Source: a bacterium (GTDB lineage: Bacteria > Eremiobacterota > Eremiobacteria > Baltobacterales > Baltobacteraceae). From it: DNA of 13,272 nucleotides. Below the pieces are notes generated by a model that ran no database searches, was not told the DNA's origin, and saw nothing but the letters and a program-made list of their open reading frames with translations. This document shows positions 1 through 7,618 of the stretch, piece by piece (position 1 is the first letter of the stretch; each line of letters begins with the position of its first letter). Position numbers and translations under genes: made by a program. Location of the stretch: positions 1 through 13,272 of the forward strand of contig JAJXVC010000024.1 in assembly GCA_021782295.1 (NCBI GenBank), given 5' to 3'.

Positions 1-734
1 CAAGCGAGCGCGCCGATGTAGTTCGCTTCATCCTCGCGCGCGAAGCCGGCGACATGCGACCATTCATGCGCGAGATCGAAGGGCACCTCGAACCAGAGGA
101 GATCCGGAGCGAGTTGCGATTCCAGCGTGAGCGGGTTGATGAAGCCTTCGGTGCCGTTGAGCGCCATAAACGGGCCGACAATCGTCCATTTCGGCGCACC
201 GACATGCGGGTTCCAACGATCGCCGAGTGCATGCACCACCGGCAGCCACGCCGCCCGTAATTCCTCGCGATTGTATCCGCGGCGTTCGCGTGCGTGCGCC
301 AACGGCGCCAACGCATTGAGTTCGGCGATCGCCTTCACGCGGAGCGCCGCTACCGCTCGCGGGGTTACCGCCGCGGCATCGAAGGTGTCGATCCGCGCTT
401 CGATCGGCGAGCGCGCGTAATTCCAACCCCATGCAATCTCAAACCACGCATAGGCGACCAAGAGCACGAGTACGGCATCGAAGAGTCCGCGGAATCCGCG
501 ACGCAGCGAGAGGACGAAGAATGCGAGCAACGCGAGCACGCAGATATCGCCGAGCGAGAATGGGAACGGCGCGGCGATCGCCCGCGCAGTATGCTGCCAG
601 AGCGGATAGCCGCCGTTGACGTAGCTGCGCTCGATCCATGCGGCGCCGGGATGGATGGATGCAACAACGCCCGCCGCGCTCAGAAGAGCGAGGCGGGCGC
701 CGAGGGCAAAGCGATGCTTTAGCGCTTGCTGAAT
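1..734 (-). CDS. DUF3810-type membrane-anchored putative zinc metallopeptidase, C-terminus off the left edge
   Basis: The frame stays open from a stop at 837-839 to the window edge. The N-terminal part has two hydrophobic stretches (about residues 9-27 and 60-83) separated by the family-like motif [18 protein letters not shown] motif follows, then a soluble part ending in HEWSH (bases 54-68) and the downstream run [16 protein letters not shown]. HExxH followed by a Glu-rich ExxEAN segment is the zinc-site pattern of DUF3810 proteins, so it is probably an inner-membrane protein with a zinc peptidase fold; no substrate can be inferred. It lies directly after rpsI and is presumably co-transcribed. 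The start is a problem: no in-frame ATG, GTG or TTG occurs between the upstream stop and a GTG at 537-539, which falls after the conserved PFSLGD motif. I placed the start at ATT 732-734 because it gives a basic N-terminus plus a complete first helix; CTG 681-683 is an alternative. Family confident, start not. Confidence 0.72.
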   Translation of the reverse strand, partial: MQQALKHRFALGARLALLSAAGVVASIHPGAAWIERSYVNGGYPLWQHTARAIAAPFPFSLGDICVLALLAFFVLSLRRGFRGLFDAVLVLLVAYAWFEIAWGWNYARSPIEARIDTFDAAAVTPRAVAALRVKAIAELNALAPLAHARERRGYNREELRAAWLPVVHALGDRWNPHVGAPKWTIVGPFMALNGTEGFINPLTLESQLAPDLLWFEVPFDLAHEWSHVAGFAREDEANYIGALA

Positions 735-1108
735 TGGAAGCGTTTGCGGGCGCGTTTGCGGCCGTACTTCTTCGATTCTTTTTCGCGCGGGTCGCGAGTG
801 AGCAGGCCGTGCTTGCGCATCGTTCCTTTGCTCGCTTCATCCATCTCGACGAGCGCGCGGGCGATACCGTGACGGATCGCTCCGGCCTGTCCGGTGACGC
901 CGCCGCCTTCGGCTTTGACGACGACATCGTAGCGCGAACGGCTCTCGAGCGCTTCGAGCGGCTGGCAGACGATCTGCTGCAACTGCGGGCGCGGGAAATA
1001 TTCATCGAACGGCTTGTTGTTGACGGTAATCACGCCTTGGCCCAGCTTCACGCGAACGCGCGCAACAGCGCGCTTGCGACGACCGGTCGCCTGAACGAAC
1101 TCGCTCAC
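719..1108 (-). CDS. rpsI: 30S ribosomal protein uS9 (S9)
   Basis: This 129-residue protein matches uS9 over its full length. It has an N-terminal [12 protein letters not shown] segment, the central [19 protein letters not shown] block and the extremely basic C-terminal tail ending in FSKR, which reaches the P-site tRNA in the small subunit. The start is GTG, preceded by a good Shine-Dalgarno sequence GAGGAG at 1114-1119 with 5 nt spacing. The GTG overlaps the TGA stop of rplM by 4 nt (GTGA), so translation of the pair is probably coupled. The rplM-rpsI pair is one of the most conserved bacterial gene orders. The length and conserved ends show an intact gene. Confidence 0.98.
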   Translation of the reverse strand: MSEFVQATGRRKRAVARVRVKLGQGVITVNNKPFDEYFPRPQLQQIVCQPLEALESRSRYDVVVKAEGGGVTGQAGAIRHGIARALVEMDEASKGTMRKHGLLTRDPREKESKKYGRKRARKRFQFSKR

Positions 1109-1542
1109 GAAATCTCCTCGAGCAGCGATTTGGGCTGCTGCGCAGTATGGGTGTGCTCGGCTCCGGGATAGACGCGCAGACGGGTGAGCTGGACGTCGCG
1201 CATGCGATTGGTCGGGAGCATCCCGCGAACGGCCTTTTCGATGAGCCGCTCGGGGTGCTTGTCATGAATCTGTCGCGCCGTCTGGGTGGTGAGACCGCCC
1301 GGGAAGCCGCTGTGACGATGATAGACCTTCTGCTCCCACTTATTGCCGCCGAGTTCGATCTTCTCGGCGTTGATGACGACGACGTGGTCGCCGGCGTCGA
1401 TGTGCGGGGTCCAGGTGGGTTTGTGCTTGCCCGAGAGGGCGCGCGCGATCCGCACCGCGAGGGTGCCTAAGCGCTGCCCGGCGGCATCGACGATAAACCA
1501 ATCGTGCGTTGCCTGCGCCGTAGTCTGTTGGTAAGTCCGCAT
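1105..1542 (-). CDS. rplM: 50S ribosomal protein uL13 (L13)
   Basis: This 145-residue protein has the usual length and landmarks of uL13: [16 protein letters not shown] near the N-terminus, the [19 protein letters not shown] segment, [11 protein letters not shown], and the [11 protein letters not shown] helix near the C-terminus. It is an early-assembly protein of the large subunit. The ATG start has AGGAAG at 1550-1555 with 7 nt spacing. It is the first gene of the rplM-rpsI unit. The 127-nt gap upstream, to cydB, holds a GC-rich hairpin that could be a leader element. L13 represses its own operon in E. coli; whether it does so here cannot be read from the sequence. Confidence 0.98.
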   Translation of the reverse strand: MRTYQQTTAQATHDWFIVDAAGQRLGTLAVRIARALSGKHKPTWTPHIDAGDHVVVINAEKIELGGNKWEQKVYHRHSGFPGGLTTQTARQIHDKHPERLIEKAVRGMLPTNRMRDVQLTRLRVYPGAEHTHTAQQPKSLLEEIS

Positions 1543-1588
1543 ATCGAGGCTTCCTAGAGTTCTGAATGAGGGGACAGAAGGGAACCGC

Positions 1589-1605
1589 CGCGGGGCTAGC
1601 CCGCG
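1589..1605 (-). promoter_or_regulatory. GC-rich hairpin in the rplM leader or cydB trailer
   Basis: A perfect 6-bp inverted repeat (CGCGGG pairing with CCCGCG) encloses a 5-nt loop in the gap between cydB and rplM. It lies about 47 nt upstream of the rplM start on the transcribed strand. No T-run follows on either strand, so it does not look like a classical intrinsic terminator. It could be part of a ribosomal-protein leader, a 3'-end stabiliser for cydAB, or chance in GC-rich DNA. Confidence 0.3.
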
Positions 1606-1669
1606 ACAACCTCCGGATTCTACTCGGGAACCAGAGCAGCGTCAAGCGCCGTGGCGGCAGGGAGCCCGG

Positions 1670-2665
1670 CTAACCCGAGCCGGCGCGCTCCCGCATCCGC
1701 CGGATGACGAAGAGGGTGTAGAGCACGACCGCGGCGAGCCCAGGCAGCGTCAGCGCGAGCGTCACCCCGAGCGCGCCGGCCCCCGGCCCCGCGTTGGTGA
1801 CCGAGATCCCGCCGCTTCCCGCCGGAAAGGCGGGCAGCAGGAACGGGTACATCGTCGCGGCGGCGGCGAGTACGAGGGAGGCGAGGAAGAGCGCCGAGGC
1901 GGCAAAGGCAGCGCGGGCTCGGCCGAGCCGGTTGAACCAGTGCACCCCGCCGAGCGCGAGTAGGGAGAGTACCGCGATCGGCGCGCGCTCCACGGGGCTC
2001 TGCATCCCCACCCCGCTCGGCAGCGCAAGGCTGGCAAGCGTGGTCACGCTGTAGAGCAACAGCACGCCCCACCAAAGCCGCGCGAGCAGGCGCGCGGAGC
2101 GGGCGGCGAGCTCGCCCTTCGTGCGCATCGCGAGGAACGCGAGCCCGTGCTGTGCCAGCGCGAGAAGCGCGAAGAGACCGACGCCGAGCGCGTAGGGATT
2201 GAGGAGATAGGCGAAGCGACCGAGGAAGTAGCCGCTCGCGTCGAGCGGCAGACCGCGCACGAGATTGCCGAGTGCGACGCCGAAGAGTATCGCGAGCAGC
2301 GCGCTCGCACCAGTGAACGCCGCGTCCCAGAACGCGCGCCAGAGATCGCTCGCCAAATGATTTCGCAACTCCATCGCGATGCCGCGAAACATCAGCAGCC
2401 AGAGCACGACGGTGAACGGCAAGTAGAATCCGCTAAACGCCGATGCGTACGCTCGCGGGAAAAGCGCGAAGAGGACGCCGCCCGCGGCGATCAGCCAAAC
2501 TTCGTTTCCATTCCAGAACGGCCCGATGCTCGCCATCGCCGCCGCGCGCTCTTCGCCGCTGCGTGCAACGAACGGGGAGACCGCTCCCACGCCGAGATCG
2601 TATCCGTCGAGAATGACGTAGAGCGCAATCATCGCGCCGAGCAGCGCGAATGCGGCGACGTTCAT
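1670..2665 (-). CDS. cydB: Cytochrome bd quinol oxidase subunit II
   Basis: CydB is the membrane subunit that pairs with CydA in the bd-type terminal oxidase, which reduces oxygen to water with electrons from quinol. The 331-residue protein is almost wholly hydrophobic. It starts with the family signature LDGYDLGVGAVSPF (about residues 19-32), continues with IGPFWNGNEVWLIAAGG (47-63) and FPRAYASAFSGFYLP, and later has an LNPYALG loop and a C-terminal MYPFLLPAFP region. Its ATG overlaps the cydA stop as ATGA, so the two are translationally coupled. E. coli has WDGNQVWL at the second motif; here the Asp (E. coli Asp58, placed on the proton path in bd structures) is Asn52. No small CydX gene and no cydDC follow; the next gene is rplM. 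Confidence 0.95.
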   Translation of the reverse strand: MNVAAFALLGAMIALYVILDGYDLGVGAVSPFVARSGEERAAAMASIGPFWNGNEVWLIAAGGVLFALFPRAYASAFSGFYLPFTVVLWLLMFRGIAMELRNHLASDLWRAFWDAAFTGASALLAILFGVALGNLVRGLPLDASGYFLGRFAYLLNPYALGVGLFALLALAQHGLAFLAMRTKGELAARSARLLARLWWGVLLLYSVTTLASLALPSGVGMQSPVERAPIAVLSLLALGGVHWFNRLGRARAAFAASALFLASLVLAAAATMYPFLLPAFPAGSGGISVTNAGPGAGALGVTLALTLPGLAAVVLYTLFVIRRMRERAGSG

Positions 2666-4008
2666 ACCCCGACCTCCGGGGTCGCATGTGCATCGCCGTT
2701 CGGCCCAATGCCGATCTCACGCAGCACGAGGAGCATGAAGAGCAGGCCGAGCAAAAAATACATGCCCGCGAACCCGATGAGCGTAAAGATCGTCTCCCCG
2801 GCGGCAACATTGGTCGACGCGGCATCCGCGGTTCGCATGATGCCGTAAATCACCCATGGTTGTCGGCCGACTTCGGTGACGACCCAGCCCGCTTCGTTGG
2901 CGATATACGGAAACGGCATCGCGAGCATCAGCACCCACAGCATCGGGCGAAACTCCGTTAGGCGGCGGCGCCAGAGCAACAGCACCGCCAGAGCCGCGAT
3001 CGCAATGAAGATCGTACCCAACCCGACCATGACGTGATAGGCGTAGTAGGTGAGCGCAATCGGCGGCCAGAGCTCATCGGCGTACTCCGTAAGCCCTTTC
3101 ACGTTCGCCGCGAAGTTGCCGTAGGCAAGAAAACTTAAAACGCCGGGAACGACGATCGGATCGATCAACTCACGGCGTTCGGTGTCGGGCATGCCGATAA
3201 TCGCCAACGGCGCACCCGCGGTTGAATGGAAGAGCCCTTCCATCGCGGCGAGTTTCACCGGCTGATATTTCGTCACATCGGCGCTATTCCGATCGCCGGT
3301 CGGGAAAATCACCAACGCCGATGCAACGAGCGCGACGATCGCGCCCATGCGAACGTACCGACGGCCGTCTTCAAGATCGCGATTTGCGAGCAAATAATAC
3401 GCTCCGACGCCGGCAACGATAAACGAGCCGGCAACGAGCGCTCCGATGAGTACGTGGGCGTACTGCCACCACGCAAAAGACGAAAACAGTAGCGCGCCGA
3501 CATTTGCGAGCCGAATGCTCCCGTCACCGGCGATGCGATAACCGACCGGGTGCTGCATCCACGCATCGGTCGCGACGATGAAGAACCCCGAGAGCCAGGA
3601 ACCGATGCAGACGAGCGTCGCCGACCAGGCGTAGAGCCGCGCGGAGACGCGCCGCCTGCCGTAGAGCATGATGCCGAGAAAGACCGACTCGAGGAAGAAC
3701 GCGTAGACCCCCTCCATCGCCAAGGGTTGCCCGATAACTGCACCCGCTCGCGCCGAAAAGGGCGCCCAATTCGCGCCGAAGGCGAACTCCATCGGAATCC
3801 CGGTCACGACGCCGACGGCAAAATTGATCGCGAAGATCTTCGTCCAAAACGCCGAGGCGCGAAGGGCGACTGCATCATCTCCGCGTGCCGTACGCCAAGC
3901 AAACCAAGCGATATAGGGCGCGAGACCGATCGTCGCGATCGGGAACAGGTAGTGGAACATCACGGTAAACGCAAACTGAATGCGATCTGCAACGACGGCG
4001 GTTCCCAA
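2662..4008 (-). CDS. cydA: Cytochrome bd quinol oxidase subunit I, short Q-loop type
   Basis: CydA carries the haems b558, b595 and d and the quinol site. Numbered from TTG 4008, it has about 448 residues with His19 in FHYLFP, Glu99 and Glu107 in the AMEGVYAFFLES helix, His185 in YAHVLIG, Q-loop Lys252 and Glu257 (VKLAAME), Met327 in HVMVGLG, and the GWVVTEVGRQPW block containing the equivalents of E. coli Glu445 and Trp451. All expected haem ligands and proton-path acids are therefore present. The protein is about 70 residues shorter than E. coli CydA, mainly C-terminal to Glu257, so it belongs to the short Q-loop class. A TTG at 4012-4014 is possible, but the strong GGAGGG would then lie only 1 nt away. 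TTG at 4006-4008 gives 7 nt and puts His19, Glu99, Glu107, Lys252 and Glu257 at E. coli numbering. Confidence 0.96.
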   Translation of the reverse strand: MGTAVVADRIQFAFTVMFHYLFPIATIGLAPYIAWFAWRTARGDDAVALRASAFWTKIFAINFAVGVVTGIPMEFAFGANWAPFSARAGAVIGQPLAMEGVYAFFLESVFLGIMLYGRRRVSARLYAWSATLVCIGSWLSGFFIVATDAWMQHPVGYRIAGDGSIRLANVGALLFSSFAWWQYAHVLIGALVAGSFIVAGVGAYYLLANRDLEDGRRYVRMGAIVALVASALVIFPTGDRNSADVTKYQPVKLAAMEGLFHSTAGAPLAIIGMPDTERRELIDPIVVPGVLSFLAYGNFAANVKGLTEYADELWPPIALTYYAYHVMVGLGTIFIAIAALAVLLLWRRRLTEFRPMLWVLMLAMPFPYIANEAGWVVTEVGRQPWVIYGIMRTADAASTNVAAGETIFTLIGFAGMYFLLGLLFMLLVLREIGIGPNGDAHATPEVGV

Positions 4009-4015
4009 TAGCAAG

Positions 4016-4022
4016 CCCTCCT
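4016..4022 (-). promoter_or_regulatory. Strong Shine-Dalgarno of cydA, which decides the start
   Basis: AGGAGGG on the minus strand ends at base 4016. It is 1 nt from TTG 4014 and 7 nt from TTG 4008. The spacing, and the agreement with E. coli residue numbering, favour TTG 4008 as the initiation codon. Confidence 0.6.
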
Positions 4023-4028
4023 AGCGCG

Positions 4029-4057
4029 ACTCTACCGCGATCGATCGGGGCCCGCAA
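4029..4057 (-). promoter_or_regulatory. Possible sigma-70-like promoter of cydAB
   Basis: On the minus strand, TTGCGG (4052-4057) and TAGAGT (4029-4034) are separated by exactly 17 nt. The match is only partial, about 3 of 6 and 4 of 6 to the consensus. It would start transcription near base 4022, almost at the Shine-Dalgarno sequence, leaving a very short leader. It lies in the 111-nt divergent gap shared with the TMEM175-family gene. Weak call. Confidence 0.22.
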
Positions 4058-4119
4058 GCAGGCGAGCACCGAACTTTTTGCACCGGACTATCGTACACAG
4101 CGCAGGGACATCAGAACGC

Positions 4120-4767
4120 ATGAATATTTTTAGCACCCACACGCTTCCCGAGGCGGCGAGCACCGCTCGAATCGAAGCGCTCAGCGATAATATCTTCGCC
4201 GTCGCCATGACGCTGCTCGTGCTCGACCTTCGCATTCCCGCCCACGCCGAAGGCGCGAGCGTCTGGCCATACGTCGCGATGCTCTGGCATCACATGCGAA
4301 CCTTTGCCGTCAGTTTCTTTATCGTCGGTCTCTATTGGGTGCTCCATCACCATGTTTTCATTTTCGTGAAACGCTCCGACCGGACGTTGCTCTGGCTAAA
4401 CTTGCTCTTCATGCTCTTTGTCGTCGTCACGCCGTTCTCGGCCGGTCTGCTCGGTGCGTTCGACGATAGCCGCACGGCGATCGCCGTCTACGGCGCGAAT
4501 ATCTCGCTACTCGGTGTTTCGTTGCTGGCGATCTGGTGGTATGCGACCCACGAACATCGCCTGATCGACGCAAAGTTGCCGCGGCCGGTCATTCGCCTCG
4601 AAGCGCTGCGGATGATGATTCTCCCCGCGATCTGTTCGCTTGCCGTCGCCGTGTCGCTCTTCAACACCACGGCGAGTATCGTCATCTTCGTGGCCGCTCC
4701 GTTTCTTTTTCTTTGGCCGGCGAAACGAACGATCCGCGCGAAGACCGAAGCGCAAGGTCGTTCTTAG
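4120..4767 (+). CDS. TMEM175-family (DUF1211) potassium-channel-like membrane protein
   Basis: This is a 215-residue protein with about six hydrophobic helices. The first helix carries RIEALSDNIFAVAMTLLVLDL (residues 17-37), which matches the RxxxFSDGVFAIAxTLL hallmark of TMEM175/DUF1211. Bacterial members have one such six-helix unit per subunit, and characterised ones form tetrameric potassium channels in the plasma membrane. Later segments (HHHVFIF, LWLNLLFMLFVVVTPFSAGLLG) also fit the family. The FSDG motif reads LSDN here, so conductance should not be assumed. ATG 4120 was chosen over the in-frame TTG at 4078 because it starts just before the family motif and has AGGGA upstream, with a longish 11-nt spacing. 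It is divergent from cydA, and its TAG overlaps the truA stop tail to tail by 3 nt. Confidence 0.85.
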   Translation: MNIFSTHTLPEAASTARIEALSDNIFAVAMTLLVLDLRIPAHAEGASVWPYVAMLWHHMRTFAVSFFIVGLYWVLHHHVFIFVKRSDRTLLWLNLLFMLFVVVTPFSAGLLGAFDDSRTAIAVYGANISLLGVSLLAIWWYATHEHRLIDAKLPRPVIRLEALRMMILPAICSLAVAVSLFNTTASIVIFVAAPFLFLWPAKRTIRAKTEAQGRS

Positions 4768-5549
4768 CGAGGCTCGCAACCGCGCAACATCGGCGGTTCG
4801 ACGAATGAATCGTAGCCGTCCGGATAGGCGACGCCCGCAAAATATAAACCGTATGCCGGTGCGGTAACCCCCGCTGCCGCGCGGTCGCGCGCGGAAAGAA
4901 TTGCGGCGACCTCGCTTGGGTCGCGCCGTCCCATCGCGCACTCGGCGAGGAGGCCGACGATCGTGCGCACCATGCGATGTAAGAACGCATTGGCAGCAAC
5001 ACGGACAATCGTGAGCTCTTCGCGCTCTTCGATCTCAAGCGACTCGATGCGCCGCACGGTATTCCCACTCTCGGGAAGCGTTCCGCAGAACGAGCGAAAA
5101 TCGTGCTCGCCGACGAGTGGTAGCGCCGCTGCGCGCATCGCGGCGAGATCGAGCGGACGATAGAGGTGCCACGCATAGCGCGCGAGCAACGCCGAGGGCA
5201 ACGGACGCGCGAGAATCGCATAGACATAGCGGCGCCGTAATGCAGAGAAGCGCGCCGAAAAAGCATCATCGACGACGGCGACATCGCGTATGCGGATATC
5301 GCGCGGCAAACGCGTATGGAGTGCGAGCGCAAAGCGCTCCCATGGAAACGCAGTGCGGGCGGTCGTAAAACTCACGACCTGCCCGCACGCATGGACGCCG
5401 GTATCGGTTCGGCCGGCACTCGTTACCGCAGTCGGTTCATCGAGCAAGCCGGAGATCGCCGCTTCCAACTCGCCGGCGACCGTTCGTTGGGTCGGCTGGC
5501 GCTGAAAACCGCAATAGTCGGTGCCGTCGTATTCGACGGCACAGCGAAT
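4764..5549 (-). CDS. truA: tRNA pseudouridine(38-40) synthase TruA
   Basis: TruA converts U38-U40 of the tRNA anticodon arm to pseudouridine. Visible features are the N-terminal AVEYDGTDYCGFQRQ strand, the catalytic SAGRTDTGVHACGQV loop (nucleophilic Asp49 in the numbering used here), the RYVYAIL segment, LVGEHDFRSFC, and NAFLHRMVRTIVGLL near the C-terminus. The family calls for a start a few residues before EYDG. The codon there is ATT (5547-5549), 2 nt after the stop of the DUF5069 gene, giving 261 residues, a typical TruA length. The nearest conventional start is GTG 5616-5618, which adds 23 residues unlike the family and overlaps the previous gene by 67 nt. The product is certain; the start is open. 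Confidence 0.95.
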   Translation of the reverse strand: MRCAVEYDGTDYCGFQRQPTQRTVAGELEAAISGLLDEPTAVTSAGRTDTGVHACGQVVSFTTARTAFPWERFALALHTRLPRDIRIRDVAVVDDAFSARFSALRRRYVYAILARPLPSALLARYAWHLYRPLDLAAMRAAALPLVGEHDFRSFCGTLPESGNTVRRIESLEIEEREELTIVRVAANAFLHRMVRTIVGLLAECAMGRRDPSEVAAILSARDRAAAGVTAPAYGLYFAGVAYPDGYDSFVEPPMLRGCEPR

Positions 5550-5551
5550 CG

Positions 5552-5995
5552 TTAGGCTTTCGCGGGTTCCCGCTTCGGAACCGTCCGCTTCTCGTCGAGG
5601 TCGAGGAGATCGGCCCACGCCGTCACGTCCGTGCGATCCGGAGCGACTTGATTGCGCAGCCCGAGGAAATATTCCAGCGACTCTCCCTCCGCCTTGCGAT
5701 TCACCCATTGGTGATTCCATTGCTCGATCTCGGCGGAGCTTTTCTTTGAGATAAACTCGTCGGAGGCGTACTTCTCGACCTCTGAAACGCTTTTCGCATG
5801 TTTGATGCGCTCGAGAAACTGCTCCTGATCGATTCCGAGGAATGCAAAGACGGCTTTATCCATCGGGCAATCATAGTTGTAGTCACCGATGTTGCCGAAC
5901 GCAAGCGCGTAGCCTTTATCGATGGTGCGCCCAATCTGGACGAGCCCATGCACTTTGTCGTGCACGCTGCGGGGATAGGTTTTTGTAAGATCCAT
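5552..5995 (-). CDS. DUF5069-family protein, function unknown
   Basis: This 147-residue soluble protein is recognised as DUF5069 from its opening DLTKTYPRSVHDKVHGLVQI, the GRTIDKGYALAFG segment, YDCPMDKAVFAFLGID, and IEQWNHQWVN in the second half. It has no signal peptide or membrane helix. The Arg/Lys-rich IGRTIDK stretch and conserved Cys43 are the most obvious candidate functional residues. It lies between lysS (42-nt gap) and truA (2-nt gap if the ATT start is right), so it is probably transcribed with tRNA-related genes. That is only a hint about its role. The ATG start has no strong Shine-Dalgarno sequence. Confidence 0.85.
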   Translation of the reverse strand: MDLTKTYPRSVHDKVHGLVQIGRTIDKGYALAFGNIGDYNYDCPMDKAVFAFLGIDQEQFLERIKHAKSVSEVEKYASDEFISKKSSAEIEQWNHQWVNRKAEGESLEYFLGLRNQVAPDRTDVTAWADLLDLDEKRTVPKREPAKA

Positions 5996-6037
5996 GTCCG
6001 CGTGAACACCGCCTGCCCCTTCCGGGTTGCGCCGCGA

Positions 6038-7618
6038 CTAGCCGTGCTGGCGCTGGAGCGGGAAGAGAATGACGTCGCGAATACTGCCGGCGCCGGTCAG
6101 CAGCATGACGAGGCGATCGACCCCGATGCCGATACCTGCGGTGGGCGGCATTCCGGTTTCGAGCGCGCGCACGAAATCCCAATCGGGCTCGGGAATCTCT
6201 TCGTCACCCTGCGCTCGTTGCGCGATTTGCGATTCGAAGCGGAGGCGTTGATCGTCGGGATCGTTTAATTCCGAAAACGCGTTGCTGATCTCCATCTGCG
6301 CGCAGAAGAGCTCGTAGCGTTGCGTCATCTCCGGGTCGCCCGGAACGCGCTTGGCCAACGGCGAGATGGCGAGCGGATACTCGGTGACGAAGGTCGGGGC
6401 GATCAAATGCGGCTCTAAGATGCGTTCAAAGATTTTATCGAGCGCGTGCCCGTGTGTCGGCGAGGGCGGCATTCCGAGTTCATCGAGAATCGATGCCGCT
6501 CCGGCGGGGTCGAGGAGGCGTTCGCGGGTAAAACGACCGTCGGAGTATCGTGCGATTCCATCGAGATAGCCGATGCGGTTGAACGGACGCGCAAACGAAA
6601 TGTCGTGCTCGCCGACACGCAATGAGGTGCCTCCGGTCACGACGCGCGCGAGATGCTCCATCAATGCTTCGTTAAATGCGAGCATATCGTTGACGTCCCA
6701 ATACGCTGCGTAGAGTTCCAGCATCGTGAACTCCGGGTTATGGCTGGTGTCGATGCCTTCGTTCCGAAATATCCGCCCGATCTCGTAAACGCGTTCCATG
6801 CCGCCGACGATGAGGCGTTTGAGGTTGAGCTCGGTCGCAATGCGTAATTGCATCTGCGCGTCGAGCGCGTTGACATGCGTGAGAAATGGGCGCGCGGCAG
6901 CGCCTCCGGCGACATGCAAGAGCGTTGCTGTCTCGACTTCGTGAAAACCTTGCGCGTCGATGAAGCGCCGCATCTCCGAAAGGATGCGGCTGCGCGCCAA
7001 AAACGTCGCGCGCACATCGGAATTGACGACGAGATCGACGTAACGCTGGCGATAGCGTTTCTCGACATCCTGCAATCCGTGCCATTTGTCGGGCAACGGT
7101 GCAAGCGCTTTCCCCAGCACCTCCAACGCGGTGGCGTGCAGCGTCAACTCCCCCATCTTCGAGCGGAAGAGATAGCCCTCGACACCGACGATATCGCCGC
7201 GCTCGACGTGCGAGAGCGCCGCGAAAGGTTCCTCGCCGAGGTCGTCGCGCCGCGCGTAGACCTGCAATTTCGTCGCGGTGGCATCACCGAGATCGAAGAA
7301 CGAGGTCTTTCCCATCCCGCGTCGCGTGAGGACGCGCCCTGCGAGGCGCAAGCGCTGCGCGGAGAGCGGCTGCTCTGCAACGACGTAGGAAAAGAGCTCG
7401 GCAACCCGTTCGAAGGTGATCGGAAGTGCGAGCGCGGCTTCGTCGCAATCGACGGGCGCCGAAAGCGCAGGCTCGACCGACGCCAGCGCTTCGCGCACCG
7501 AGCTACGCTCGAAACGCGTCTGCGCGAATGGATCGCGACCGGAGGAACGCAGCGCGGCCAGGTGTTCTCTCCTGGCCGCGACGAGCGATGCTTCGGTCTT
7601 ACCGATATCGTCGTGCAA
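6038..7618 (-). CDS. lysS: Lysyl-tRNA synthetase, class II
   Basis: LysRS charges tRNA-Lys with lysine using ATP. Over 526 residues it shows an N-terminal helix, an OB-fold anticodon-binding domain (about 90-170, with GRVLTRRGMGKTSFFDL), motif 1 around YRQRYVDLVVNSDVR (189-203), motif 2 FRNEGIDTSHNPEFTMLELY (284-303) and motif 3 GIGIGVDRLVMLLTG (495-509), followed by IRDVILFPLQR. Class II catalytic residues are in place. Between the N-terminal helix and the OB fold (about 45-88) the protein seems some 20 residues longer than usual. The start is TTG, placed directly after the greA TGA (TGATTG), so translation is probably coupled. A greA-lysS neighbourhood occurs in several bacterial phyla. Confidence 0.98.
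   Translation of the reverse strand: MHDDIGKTEASLVAARREHLAALRSSGRDPFAQTRFERSSVREALASVEPALSAPVDCDEAALALPITFERVAELFSYVVAEQPLSAQRLRLAGRVLTRRGMGKTSFFDLGDATATKLQVYARRDDLGEEPFAALSHVERGDIVGVEGYLFRSKMGELTLHATALEVLGKALAPLPDKWHGLQDVEKRYRQRYVDLVVNSDVRATFLARSRILSEMRRFIDAQGFHEVETATLLHVAGGAAARPFLTHVNALDAQMQLRIATELNLKRLIVGGMERVYEIGRIFRNEGIDTSHNPEFTMLELYAAYWDVNDMLAFNEALMEHLARVVTGGTSLRVGEHDISFARPFNRIGYLDGIARYSDGRFTRERLLDPAGAASILDELGMPPSPTHGHALDKIFERILEPHLIAPTFVTEYPLAISPLAKRVPGDPEMTQRYELFCAQMEISNAFSELNDPDDQRLRFESQIAQRAQGDEEIPEPDWDFVRALETGMPPTAGIGIGVDRLVMLLTGAGSIRDVILFPLQRQHG

Noticed and set aside
537..539. GTG as start of the DUF3810 gene
   Set aside because: It lies after the conserved PFSLGD motif and would remove the first membrane helix, so it is unlikely to be the true start even though it is the first conventional codon.
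4039..4048. CGATCGATCG palindrome as an operator between cydA and the TMEM175-family gene
   Set aside because: CGATCG is very frequent throughout the window, mostly within genes, so one copy in a gap is not evidence of a regulator site.
4078..4080. In-frame TTG as start of the TMEM175-family gene
   Set aside because: It adds 14 residues not expected in the family and has no purine-rich site upstream. ATG 4120 starts close to the conserved first helix.
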